The notes: generated from the letters alone by a model not told the origin. DNA of 64,000 nt from Amycolatopsis sp. MtRt-6 (GCF_017308975.1 NZ_JADWPD010000002.1:434001-498000), one strand, 5' to 3'; shown: positions 19,076-26,576, numbered from the stretch's first letter. Numbers and translations: made by a program.

Positions 19076-20058
19076 CCGTCCGGATCACCTCGTCCCCGGC
19101 CGGTCGCGCGGCGAAGCCCGGCCCGATCACCACCGTGGCGATCGTCGGGACCGGCGTGATCGGGGCCGGCTGGGCCGCGCACTTCCTCGCCCGCGGCTTC
19201 GACGTCGTCGCCACCGACCCGGCGCCCGGCGCCGAAGACCGGCTGCGCGCCGCCGTCGCCGCGCACTGGCCCACGCTGATCCGGCTCGGCCTCGCCGAAG
19301 GCGCGTCCCAGGACCGGCTGAGCTTCGCCACCGAAGCCGGCGCCGCCGCGGCGGAGGCGGATTTCGTGCAGGAGAACGGACCCGAGCGCGAAGACGTCAA
19401 GCACCGCCTGTTCGCCGTGCTCGACGAGGCCGCGCGGCCGGACGTGATCCTGGCGAGCAGCTCCTCGGGGCTGCTGCCGAGCGTCATCGCGCGGGGCTGC
19501 CCGAAGCACCCCGAGCGCGTGATCGTCGGGCACCCGTTCAACCCGCCGCACGTGATCCCGCTCGTGGAGGTCGTCCCGGGCGCCGCCACCGCGCCCGAGG
19601 TCGTCGACCGCGCGGTCGCGTTCTACACCGCGGCGGGCAAGCGGCCGATCCGGCTGACCCGGGAGGTGCCCGGCCACGTCGCGAACCGGCTGCAGGCCGC
19701 CCTGTGGCAGGAGGCGTATTCGCTGGTGGAACGCGGTGTCGCGACGGTCGCCGACATCGACGCCGCCATCGCCCACGGGCCCGGCCTGCGCTGGGCCGTG
19801 CTCGGCCCGTTCGTCAACCAGCACCTCTCCGGCGGCGCGGGCGGCCTCGCGCACATCCTGCGCCACCTGGGCCCGCCGACCGAGGAGTGGTGGCGCGACC
19901 TCGGCCGCGTCCACCTGACGCCGGAACTCGCCGAACGCCTCGTCGCCGGCGTCGACGCCGAGCTGGCCGGCACCGACCCCGACCGGCTCGTCGCCGCCCG
20001 CGACGCCGTCCTCGACCACCTGCTGGCCGCCAAGGCCGCGCAGCCCGACCTGCCCTGA
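19072..20058 (+). CDS. 3-hydroxyacyl-CoA dehydrogenase (carnitine-dehydrogenase/lambda-crystallin-like)
   Basis: 328 aa, ATGA overlap. Rossmann signature VAIVGTGVIGAGWAAHFLARGFDV, the catalytic His in GHPFNPPHVIPLVEVV, and the C-terminal helical domain with EVPGHVANRLQAALWQEA. The relatives include L-carnitine and 3-hydroxybutyryl-CoA dehydrogenases. Here it would oxidise the 3-hydroxyacyl-CoA made by the crotonase to a beta-ketoacyl-CoA, the substrate predicted for the amidohydrolase 14 bp downstream. Confidence 0.88.
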   Translation: MTVRITSSPAGRAAKPGPITTVAIVGTGVIGAGWAAHFLARGFDVVATDPAPGAEDRLRAAVAAHWPTLIRLGLAEGASQDRLSFATEAGAAAAEADFVQENGPEREDVKHRLFAVLDEAARPDVILASSSSGLLPSVIARGCPKHPERVIVGHPFNPPHVIPLVEVVPGAATAPEVVDRAVAFYTAAGKRPIRLTREVPGHVANRLQAALWQEAYSLVERGVATVADIDAAIAHGPGLRWAVLGPFVNQHLSGGAGGLAHILRHLGPPTEEWWRDLGRVHLTPELAERLVAGVDAELAGTDPDRLVAARDAVLDHLLAAKAAQPDLP

Positions 20059-20071
20059 CCTGGAGCTCTTC

Positions 20072-20938
20072 GTGGACCTTTCCTCCCTGACCGCCATCGA
20101 CGTCCACACCCACGTCGAACAGGACGGCCACGGCTGTTTCGCCCTCGACCAGGAACTGCTGGACGCGTCGGAGAAGTACTTCCGCGCCGGGCAGGACCGC
20201 ACGCCGACGGTGACCGCGATCGCCGAGCACTACCGGGCCCGGAACATGGCCGCCGTCGTCTTCACAGTCGACGCGCCGGCCGCGACCGGGCACCCCGCGC
20301 TGTCGAGTGAGGAGATCGCCGACGCGGCCGCCGAGCACGCGGACGTGCTCATCCCGTTCGGCTCGGTCGACCCGCACGCGGGCAAGGCCGCCGTGCTGCG
20401 CGCGCGGCGCCTGGCCGGCGAGCACGGGGTGCGCGGCTTCAAGTTCCACCCGAGCCTGCAGGCGTTCGAGCCCAACGACGTCCGGTACTACCCGCTCTAC
20501 GAAGCGATCGCGGAGCTGGGCGTGCCGGCGCTGTTCCACACCGGGCAGACCGGCATCGGCGCCGGCCTGCCGGGTGGGCACGGCATCAAGCTGCGCTACT
20601 CGAACCCGATGCTGCTCGACGACGTCGCCGCCGATTTCCCGGACCTGACGGTGATCCTGGCGCACCCTTCGGTGCCGTGGCAGGACGAGGCGATCTCGGT
20701 CGCGACGCACAAGGCGAACGTGTACATCGACCTGTCGGGCTGGTCGCCGAAGTACTTCCCGCCGCAGCTGGTCCGCGCGGCCAACACGCTGCTGAAGCGG
20801 AAAGTGCTGTTCGGGTCCGACTTCCCGGTGATCACCCCGGACCGCTGGCTCGCCGACTTCGCCGAACTGGAGCTCAAGGACGAGGTGCGGCCGCTGATCC
20901 TCAAGGAGAACGCCATCGAAGTACTCGGACTGGCGTGA
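20072..20938 (+). CDS. Amidohydrolase, ACMSD/CouO-PhdC-like (beta-ketoacyl-CoA hydrolase candidate)
   Basis: 288 aa from GTG with GGAG upstream. TIM-barrel metal hydrolase: DVHTHVEQ near the N-terminus, GFKFHPSLQ, LFHTGQTG, ILAHPSVPW and the metal Asp in LFGSDFPV. In rhodococci and corynebacteria an amidohydrolase of this kind cleaves 4-hydroxyphenyl-beta-ketoacyl-CoA to the benzoate plus acetyl-CoA in hydroxycinnamate catabolism, and its companions there are a CoA ligase, hydratase and dehydrogenase as here. The assignment rests mainly on this operon context. Last gene of the operon. Confidence 0.75.
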   Translation: MDLSSLTAIDVHTHVEQDGHGCFALDQELLDASEKYFRAGQDRTPTVTAIAEHYRARNMAAVVFTVDAPAATGHPALSSEEIADAAAEHADVLIPFGSVDPHAGKAAVLRARRLAGEHGVRGFKFHPSLQAFEPNDVRYYPLYEAIAELGVPALFHTGQTGIGAGLPGGHGIKLRYSNPMLLDDVAADFPDLTVILAHPSVPWQDEAISVATHKANVYIDLSGWSPKYFPPQLVRAANTLLKRKVLFGSDFPVITPDRWLADFAELELKDEVRPLILKENAIEVLGLA

Positions 20939-21000
20939 GTTTGTCCGCTACGTCCCCGGGCATCCGCATCCCTTCGGGTCTCACGATGGGAGGCGGAGTC

Positions 21001-21231
21001 GTGGCGGAGGGTGACGTGCACACCTATTACGAAGACGGACTGTGGAAGAACCGCGTCGAAGGCGGCCGCCGGGCGTCCAACACCTCCCCCCGCCGCGTCG
21101 ACGCCGTCCTGGCGGGGCGGCAGATCGCCCGGAAGCGCCGGGTCGGGCACTTCGTCCACACGCCGGAAGGCGAAGTCGAGACCGAGCGTGACTACCGGCC
21201 CCGCGCCCGGCGCTCGGACCAGGGCCGATGA
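21001..21231 (+). CDS. DUF2188-type small protein
   Basis: 76 aa from GTG 21001, supported by GGGAGGCGGAG 7 nt upstream; an ATG at 20986 is the alternative. The pattern HTYYEDGLWKNRVEGGRRASN followed by a basic helix and HFVHTPEGEVETERDY resembles DUF2188 proteins, small soluble proteins of unknown role found widely in bacteria. Not clearly linked to the upstream operon. Confidence 0.65.
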   Translation: MAEGDVHTYYEDGLWKNRVEGGRRASNTSPRRVDAVLAGRQIARKRRVGHFVHTPEGEVETERDYRPRARRSDQGR

Positions 21232-21321
21232 TTCCGGACACATCGGGTGTAACGACTCACCCGTTCGGACGATAGCCCATTCGTGTCCGGGGACGCCCCG
21301 GCCTTCACGAACGGACTATCC

Positions 21322-22050
21322 ATGGCTCGACTCCGCTTGGCCGCGCTCCTCACGGCCGGTTCCCTCGCCCTCGTCGGCTGCGCCGGCACCGAAACGCCGG
21401 CCCCGGCCGCCGCCGGCACCCCGACGGCCGCGCCGTCGTCGACGCCGGCTCCCCCGGCTCTCGACGCCGCCAAGGTGGGCACCGCCGTCGCGGACGCCGC
21501 CAAGCAGGCGACCGCGGTGCGCGTCAAGGGCACGATGGCCCAGGAGGGCAGCACCATCAACCTGGACCTGCAGCTCAACGCGGACAGCGCGAGCGGCACG
21601 GTGGTCAAGGACGGCCTCGAGATCCCGGTGATCCGGATCGGCGACAAGTACTTCTTCAAGTTCACCGAGTCGCTGGTGAAGCAGGCGGGCGTCCCGGCGT
21701 CGGCGGCCAAGCAGATCACCGGCAAGTGGGTGTCGTCCACGGCCAAGATCGGCCAGGGCATCGCGGAGGCGTTCAAGGAGTTCCTCGACTACAAGTCGTT
21801 CACCCAGGGCACGCTCGGCGAGCTGGCGACGGCGAAGTTCAAGCCCGGCGAGCCGGCCACGCACGCGGGCACGCCGGCCCTGACGTTCTCGAGCACCGAC
21901 GGCACGGCCACGGTGGCGGCGGCCGAGCCCCACTACCTGCTGCGCATGGCGGACCCGAAGAACGGCGCGATGGAGTTCAGCGACTGGAACAAGCCGACGA
22001 CGGTCTCGGAGCCGCCGGCCGCGGAGATGTACTCGGGCCCGGGCGCCTGA
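21322..22050 (+). CDS. LppX/LprG-type lipoprotein
   Basis: 242 aa from ATG 21322; a GTG at 21283 would put 13 residues in front of a good signal peptide and is less likely. Lipobox L-V-G-C (Cys about 20), a Pro/Ala-rich tether (about 22-50), then a beta-rich domain: AVRVKGTMAQEGSTINLDLQLN, IRIGDKYFFKFTESL, GKWVSSTAKI. This matches the mycobacterial LppX/LprAFG fold, which carries lipids or glycolipids between membrane and outer envelope. Single gene. Confidence 0.8.
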   Translation: MARLRLAALLTAGSLALVGCAGTETPAPAAAGTPTAAPSSTPAPPALDAAKVGTAVADAAKQATAVRVKGTMAQEGSTINLDLQLNADSASGTVVKDGLEIPVIRIGDKYFFKFTESLVKQAGVPASAAKQITGKWVSSTAKIGQGIAEAFKEFLDYKSFTQGTLGELATAKFKPGEPATHAGTPALTFSSTDGTATVAAAEPHYLLRMADPKNGAMEFSDWNKPTTVSEPPAAEMYSGPGA

Positions 22051-22100
22051 CCGGACCCGCTCAGCGTCCGCAGGCCACCCCGGTCCGGCCGACGGGGGCT

Positions 22101-22135
22101 TCCGACGTCGCGAATGACTCATTCGCGACGTCGGA
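22101..22135. terminator. Perfect 35-nt palindrome, probable bidirectional terminator or dispersed repeat
   Basis: Two perfect 17-bp arms (left begins tccgacgtcg, right ends cgacgtcgga) around a single C at 22118 can fold to a long hairpin. It lies 50 nt after the lipoprotein stop and 75 nt from the convergent regulator stop, so it could end transcription from both sides. The stem continues with wobble pairs outside this range. Confidence 0.6.
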
Positions 22136-22210
22136 GGTCCCCCATGAGCCATCCGCGACCTTCCGGGCTCGCCGCGGCCGGGACGCACCGGAGCGCGGAG
22201 CCCGGCCGGG

Positions 22211-22936
22211 TCAAGCACGGGCCAGCAGGGCCCACACCGTCTTCCCACCCGCCCGCGACCGGCTGCTCCCCCACCACTTCGCGACCTTGGTGACCATCCG
22301 CAGCCCCAGGCCCGCGTCGGCCAGGTCGAGGCCCTCCCGCAGCACCGCCGGGCGCGCGCTCTCGTCCGCGACCTCCACCGCCAGGGTCCGGCGGCGCAGC
22401 TCGAGCCGCAGGCGGGGCACCGAATCCGTGTGGCGGAGCGTGTTCTCCACCAGCTCCGTCGCGACCAGCTCGGCGTCCTCGGCCAGCTCGGGCACCATCC
22501 ACTCGGCGCAGACGCCGCGGACGAAGCCGCGGGCGCGGGCCGATGTGCGCGGTGACCGGTCGAGCAGGCGACCCACGCGCCTGCGGGCCGGGCGGGTCAG
22601 CGCCGCCTCCGCCGTGGCCGCGTCCGGGTACACCGGGACGCAGCTCGCGGCCAGCGCCGCCCGCTGTTCCGGGCGACCGGTCACCAGCGCGAACGGGATG
22701 GCCGGCCAGTCGCCGACGCGGAGCGCGACCAGCGCGAACACCTTGACCAGCGCGCGGTCGCGCAGTTCGAGGCGCTCGATGTCGATCAGCACGCCGTCGT
22801 CGGAATCCACCGCGAACTCGAGCAGCCGGTCGCGCAGCTGCGGGTACGTGGTCCGGTCCAGCACGCCGACGACCGCGGCCTTCGCCGGTGCGCCGTGCCG
22901 GGGGACCAGCCACACCGAATTGTGCCGGGCGAGCAC
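22211..22936 (-). CDS. STAS-HATPase fusion regulator
   Basis: 241 aa from GTG 22936, with GGAGGAGG upstream. The N-terminal half (about 15-125; VVGVLDRTTYPQLRDRLLEF, GVLIDIERLELRD) is a STAS-like fold and the C-terminal half (about 140-240) a GHKL ATPase with N-box VATELVENTLRHTD and G-box GLGLRMVTKVA. A fused antagonist and kinase-like domain suggests a self-contained partner-switch module. A SigB-like promoter candidate precedes it. Confidence 0.75.
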   Translation of the reverse strand: MLARHNSVWLVPRHGAPAKAAVVGVLDRTTYPQLRDRLLEFAVDSDDGVLIDIERLELRDRALVKVFALVALRVGDWPAIPFALVTGRPEQRAALAASCVPVYPDAATAEAALTRPARRRVGRLLDRSPRTSARARGFVRGVCAEWMVPELAEDAELVATELVENTLRHTDSVPRLRLELRRRTLAVEVADESARPAVLREGLDLADAGLGLRMVTKVAKWWGSSRSRAGGKTVWALLARA

Positions 22937-22973
22937 CGGTGACCACCTCCTCCGCGACGATCACCCGATCGGA

Positions 22974-22997
22974 TAACCCGGCCCGAACCCGTCAAAC
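22974..22997 (-). promoter_or_regulatory. SigB/SigF-like promoter candidate (GTTT-N14-GGGTTA)
   Basis: Reading leftward, GTTT (22997-22994), 14 nt and GGGTTA (22979-22974), about 40 nt before the STAS-HATPase start. The -10 deviates from GGGTAC/T at two positions, so this is the weakest minus-strand match. Confidence 0.3.
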
Positions 22998-23040
22998 CCG
23001 GCGAGCCCCGATCGACGCGACCGAACGGGCGAACCCGCGC

Positions 23041-23199
23041 TCACGACGGAGGCATGCCCCCGCGGTCGGCGTCCGCTTCGTCGCTGTCGTTCGCGCGGGG
23101 CTCCTGGTCGCGGAACGTCGGCTCGGTGTGCTCGCCGGCGATGTCGGCGTCGGCTTCCAGGCTCTCGGCCGTCACCGGGTCGATTTCGGGAGTGCTCAT
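23041..23199 (-). CDS. Small acidic protein, unknown function
   Basis: 52 aa, ATG preceded by GGAGGAAG. Composition is strongly acidic and polar (EIDPVTAESLEADADIAGEHTEP...NDSDEADADRGG) with no hydrophobic core, so it is probably disordered. A near-ideal SigB/SigF-like promoter lies just upstream, which supports a real, stress-induced gene. No homologous domain recognised. Confidence 0.65.
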   Translation of the reverse strand: MSTPEIDPVTAESLEADADIAGEHTEPTFRDQEPRANDSDEADADRGGMPPS

Positions 23200-23228
23200 G
23201 GCTTCCTCCGATCGGGCGAAACCGGGGC

Positions 23229-23254
23229 ATACCCGGCAGCGGGAGCGGCGAAAC
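23229..23254 (-). promoter_or_regulatory. SigB/SigF-like promoter (GTTT-N16-GGGTAT)
   Basis: Reading leftward, GTTT at 23254-23251, 16 nt, GGGTAT at 23234-23229. The transcript would start about 23 nt before the ATG of the small acidic protein. The -35 lies inside the palindrome AAACGCGTTT (23251-23260) shared with a divergent promoter. Confidence 0.65.
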
Positions 23255-23256
23255 GC

Positions 23257-23281
23257 GTTTGCCTGCCGCGCCGCCGGGCAT
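23257..23281 (+). promoter_or_regulatory. Divergent SigB/SigF-like promoter candidate (GTTT-N15-GGGCAT)
   Basis: GTTT 23257-23260, 15 nt, GGGCAT 23276-23281; one mismatch to the consensus -10. It would serve the DUF4383 gene at 23340, and its -35 is the other half of the AAACGCGTTT palindrome. Confidence 0.4.
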
Positions 23282-23339
23282 GCCGCCGGGCGGGTCCCCC
23301 GGCCGAGGGGCCTGCTCACCGAATTCGGAGGAAGCGACC

Positions 23340-23795
23340 ATGGCATCGATGGAGACCGAGGTCCGGCGAACCCCGCGCCAGCTTCTCGCCGCGATCGTGG
23401 GAGTGGTTTTCCTGCTGGTCGGGGTGCTGGGGTTCATCCCCGGCGTGACGACGAACTACGACATGATGGCCTTCGCCGGGCACGATTCCGGCGCCCTGCT
23501 GCTGGGCGTCTTCGCCGTTTCGATCCTGCACAACATCGTGCACCTCGCCTTCGGCGTCGCCGGGCTGGCGCTGGCGCGGACCGCGAGCGGCGCCCGGGCG
23601 TTCCTCGTCGGCGGCGGGGTGATCTACCTGGTCCTGTGGCTCTACGGCCTGCTGATCGACCACGGCAGCGCGGCCAACTTCGTCCCGGTGAACACCGCCG
23701 ACAACTGGCTGCACCTCGGCCTCGGCGTCGGGATGATCGCGCTCGGCCTGATCCCGCTGGGCGCCACGCGCGGCCCCGTCGCCGGCTCGCGGTGA
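23340..23795 (+). CDS. DUF4383 membrane protein
   Basis: 151 aa, GGAGGAAG before ATG. Four membrane segments (about 14-34, 50-78, 84-104, 118-140) with the conserved style GLLIDHGSAANFVPVNTADNWLHLGLGVGMI of DUF4383 proteins. Function unknown; such genes are often in stress regulons of actinobacteria (inference). It diverges from the small acidic gene and shares a promoter region with it. Confidence 0.82.
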   Translation: MASMETEVRRTPRQLLAAIVGVVFLLVGVLGFIPGVTTNYDMMAFAGHDSGALLLGVFAVSILHNIVHLAFGVAGLALARTASGARAFLVGGGVIYLVLWLYGLLIDHGSAANFVPVNTADNWLHLGLGVGMIALGLIPLGATRGPVAGSR

Positions 23796-23820
23796 CCGGG
23801 TGCCGGGCCGGACGGTGCGC

Positions 23821-24465
23821 TCACGACGGCCGTCCGGCCCGGCTCCCCGCGTAGGCCCGCTCCCGCAGCCGCGCCAGCCAGCCCGGCGCGAACTCCAGTC
23901 CGCCGGGCCGGTTCCGCATCGGGTCGAACGCCGGCGCGGCCCCGCCGGTCTCCGTCAGCGTCAGCACGGCGCTGTCGCACCAGCGCCCGTCTTCGCGGCC
24001 GGTCCGGAGCACGAACTCCCACTTCCCCGCCGCGCGTGCCGCGTCGAGTGACGCCTCGACCCGCGGTTGCGACGACGACGCCCGCGCCCCCAGCCAGACG
24101 AGCCGGTCGGCCCGGCGGTACGGCGCGAGGCTGCTGTAGGCGCCGGCGGTCCACGCGGCCGCCGGCCGGGGCAGCATCCGGCCGAGGTGGCCGCGGCCCG
24201 CCGTCGTCAGCAGGATGTCCCACGGCCCGCCGTCGCGGCCCGCCCCCGGGATCCGCACCGCCAGCCCGAGCGCGTCCGGCAGCCGCCCGGGCGTGCCGGC
24301 GCCCTTGGACAGCCGCGCGACGACGGGCGCCGGCCCGGACGGCCAGGGCAGGTCGTCCGCGACCGCCCGGAGTTCCCCGCGCAGCACCACGCCCGCGGGG
24401 TGGAAGGCCGGAGCGCGGCGCAGCGCCGCCAGCCCGCGGAACGCCACCGAGACGAGACCGGTCAT
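23821..24465 (-). CDS. Catalase-fold-like protein, function unknown
   Basis: 214 aa from ATG with GGAGGG upstream. PVVARLSKGAGTPGRLPDALGLAVRIPG...WDILLTT resembles the catalase core stretch (ARLSxGxG...D.RGLAVRF), but the protein is less than half the length of a catalase and the usual haem-side catalytic His region was not found. It may be a small catalase-related or lipid-binding protein; similar actinomycete proteins are often called phosphodiesterases without proof. A strong SigB/SigF-like promoter precedes it. Confidence 0.5.
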   Translation of the reverse strand: MTGLVSVAFRGLAALRRAPAFHPAGVVLRGELRAVADDLPWPSGPAPVVARLSKGAGTPGRLPDALGLAVRIPGAGRDGGPWDILLTTAGRGHLGRMLPRPAAAWTAGAYSSLAPYRRADRLVWLGARASSSQPRVEASLDAARAAGKWEFVLRTGREDGRWCDSAVLTLTETGGAAPAFDPMRNRPGGLEFAPGWLARLRERAYAGSRAGRPS

Positions 24466-24507
24466 GTGTACTGCCCTCCGGGCCGGGGTAATCGGATCAC
24501 CCACCCG

Positions 24508-24532
24508 ATACCCGTGCGGAGCCCGGAGAAAC
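24508..24532 (-). promoter_or_regulatory. SigB/SigF-like promoter (GTTT-N15-GGGTAT)
   Basis: Reading leftward, GTTT 24532-24529, 15 nt, GGGTAT 24513-24508, about 42 nt before the ATG of the catalase-fold protein. Exact consensus and spacing. Confidence 0.65.
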
Positions 24533-24556
24533 CGCACCGACCTCGAGGAGCCGGCC

Positions 24557-25216
24557 ATCGCCACCGCGGTCCTGTTCGACGTCGACGGCACGCTCGTCGA
24601 CTCCAACTACCTCCACGTCCACGCCTGGCACCGGGCGTTCCATGCGCTGGACCGGCCGGTCGACTCCTGGCGCGTGCACCGCGCGATCGGCAAGGGGTCC
24701 GGCAAGCTGCTGCGCACCCTGCTGGGCGACGAAGACGCCGACCGCGTCGGCGAGCGGGCGAAAGACCTGCACAGCCGCTTCTACCTGGAGACGGCCGACC
24801 TGCTGCGGCCGTTCGACCGCGCGCCCGACCTCGTCCGCGAGCTGGCCGGGCGCGGGGTGCGCGTGGTGCTGGCGACGTCGGCGGGGCCGGACGAGCTCGA
24901 CGCGCTGCGCAAGGTCCTCGCCGTCGACGACGTCGTCGCCGGCATCGTCTCCGGCGACGACGTCGAAGCGACGAAGCCCGACCCGGAGCCGGTGTTCGCC
25001 GCGCTCGAGAAGGCCGGCACCGCGCCGGCGGAGACGATCTTCGTCGGCGACGCGGTCTGGGACGTCCACGCCGCCACCAAGGCCGGCGTGCGCACGGTCT
25101 CAGTGCTCTCGGGCGGTGTCGGCGCGGCGGAGCTGACCGACGCCGGCGCCGTCGCGGTCTACGACGACGCCGCCGCGCTGCTGGCCGGGCTGGACGAGAG
25201 CGTGCTGATCAGCTGA
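24557..25216 (+). CDS. HAD-family phosphatase, probable ATC start codon
   Basis: 219 aa if it begins at ATC 24557. HAD motifs: I DVDGT (residues 8-12), cap domain, II VVLATSAG, III VEATKPDPEP, IV FVGDAVWDV. Homologues normally begin MATAVLFDVDGTL; here the matching position is ATC, with GAGGAG (24545-24550) six nt upstream. The nearest in-frame upstream start is ATG 24464, which overlaps the divergent gene and adds 31 unlikely residues; the next downstream start would lose the nucleophile Asp. Substrate unknown (phosphoglycolate or sugar phosphate type). The end overlaps the convergent methyltransferase by 8 bp. Confidence 0.82.
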   Translation: MATAVLFDVDGTLVDSNYLHVHAWHRAFHALDRPVDSWRVHRAIGKGSGKLLRTLLGDEDADRVGERAKDLHSRFYLETADLLRPFDRAPDLVRELAGRGVRVVLATSAGPDELDALRKVLAVDDVVAGIVSGDDVEATKPDPEPVFAALEKAGTAPAETIFVGDAVWDVHAATKAGVRTVSVLSGGVGAAELTDAGAVAVYDDAAALLAGLDESVLIS

Positions 25217-25826
25217 TCTTGCGGGCGACCAGCCGTTCCACCAGCCCGAGCTTGAACCGCTCCCGCCGCTCCACCGGCAGCCCGAGTGCTTCGACGAGCT
25301 TCAGCGGCCGCCGCCGGAAGTGCTCGCCGGCCAGCGGGACGCTTGCCAGCTCGACCAGCCACTGCACGGCCCGCACCAGCCGCGACGACGACGCGACGTG
25401 GTCGACCAGGATCAGCCGCCCGTCCGGGCGCAGCACCCGCGCCATCTCCCCGACCGCGGCCGCCGGGTCGGGGATGGCGCAGAGGCCGAACGTGCAGACC
25501 ACGGCGTCGAACGAGCCATCGGCGAAGGGCAGGCGGTGGGCGTCGCCCACCCGCAGGGTCACCGGGCGGCCGAGCCGCCGGGCCCGGTCGCGGGCGATGG
25601 CGAGCATCCCGTCGCTGAGGTCGAGGCCGGTGAGCGTCACCTCCGCGGGGTAGTGCGGGAGGTTCAGCCCGGTCCCGGCCGCGACCTCGAGCACCTCGCC
25701 GTCGGCCTGGCCGCACGCCCACTCCCGCGAGTCGCCGAAGAGCCGGCGGTCCCAGACGCCCATCTCGGCGTCGTAGCCCGCGGACTTGCGGTCCCAGTAC
25801 CGACGCCACCGCTCCGCTTTCGTCAT
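25209..25826 (-). CDS. Class I SAM-dependent methyltransferase
   Basis: 205 aa. Motif I VLEVAAGTGLN, motif II GLDLSDGMLAIARDRA, then GDAHRLPFADGSFDAVVCTFGLC and VLRPDGRLILVDHV. This is the UbiE/phospholipid N-methyltransferase style; the basic C-terminus (FRRRPLKLVEALG) may contact a membrane. Same strand as, and 45 bp after, the alpha/beta hydrolase, so possibly cotranscribed with it. Substrate not determinable. Confidence 0.85.
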   Translation of the reverse strand: MTKAERWRRYWDRKSAGYDAEMGVWDRRLFGDSREWACGQADGEVLEVAAGTGLNLPHYPAEVTLTGLDLSDGMLAIARDRARRLGRPVTLRVGDAHRLPFADGSFDAVVCTFGLCAIPDPAAAVGEMARVLRPDGRLILVDHVASSSRLVRAVQWLVELASVPLAGEHFRRRPLKLVEALGLPVERRERFKLGLVERLVARKIS

Positions 25827-25871
25827 GTCCTCCAGCGAAGCACGGATCGGCGCCGCCGGCCCGGACGACGG

Positions 25872-26576
25872 CTACTCGACGTGCGCCGCCGCGGCGAGGA
25901 TGACCTCGGCGACCACCTCGGGCTGCGACACCGCGACCGCGTGCGAAGCGTCGATCCGGCGGACCGTCGAGGACGCGCGCTCGGCCATGAACTCCTGCGC
26001 GGCGGCCGGGATCGCGTTGTCCTGGTTGGCGATCAGCGTCCACGAGGGCAGCTTGGTCCACGCCGGGGTGCCCTCGAACGGCGCCGCCAGTGCCTGCTGC
26101 GCGACCGGCCGCTGCGTCACCGCCAGGACCGCCGCGGTGGCCGCGGGGACGTCGGCGGCGAAGACCTCGGCGAAGTCCGCCGGCTTGATCGACAGCTCGG
26201 GCTCGCCGTCGTGCTCCAGGACGTCCGTGGTCTCCGGGCCGAGCTTCGCGCCCGGGTAGCGGCCGGACAGCTCGAACACGCTCTCGCCCGCGTCCGGCTG
26301 GAACGCGGCGATGTAGACCAGCGCACGGACGTTCGGCGCGTCGGTGGCCGCGCGGCTGATCAGCGCGCCGCCGTAGGAGTGCCCGGCCAGGACCACCGGG
26401 CCGGGGACGCCGTTGACGACGTCCGCGACGTAGGCCGCGTCGGACTCGACGCCGCGCAGCGGGTTCGCCACCGCCCGGACCGGATAGCCCTGCTCCTGCA
26501 GCTTCGCGACGACCCCGGTCCAGCTCGACGAGTCGGCGAACGCGCCGTGGACCAGGACGATGGTGGGCTTGCTCAT
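25872..26576 (-). CDS. Alpha/beta hydrolase (esterase/HNL-like)
   Basis: 234 aa. HGAFADSSSW oxyanion region, nucleophile Ser in LAGHSYGGALIS, and a late catalytic His in IDASHAVAVSQPE. The length and motifs match the salicylate-esterase/hydroxynitrile-lyase-like group common in actinobacteria. It diverges from a TetR gene, and copies of the same 18-bp site lie in front of both genes, so the hydrolase is the likely target of that repressor. Confidence 0.88.
   Translation of the reverse strand: MSKPTIVLVHGAFADSSSWTGVVAKLQEQGYPVRAVANPLRGVESDAAYVADVVNGVPGPVVLAGHSYGGALISRAATDAPNVRALVYIAAFQPDAGESVFELSGRYPGAKLGPETTDVLEHDGEPELSIKPADFAEVFAADVPAATAAVLAVTQRPVAQQALAAPFEGTPAWTKLPSWTLIANQDNAIPAAAQEFMAERASSTVRRIDASHAVAVSQPEVVAEVILAAAAHVE

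Noticed and set aside
12249-20938. Carnitine or acetoacetate utilisation as the function of the operon
   Set aside because: The dehydrogenase and one ligase could suggest it, but a benzyl-alcohol-type dehydrogenase and a CouO/PhdC-like amidohydrolase fit aromatic side-chain oxidation better. Kept only as an alternative.
20677-21000. Longer version of the DUF2188-type gene starting inside the amidohydrolase gene
   Set aside because: The upstream part is the shadow of the amidohydrolase in another frame; GTG 21001 has a strong ribosome site.
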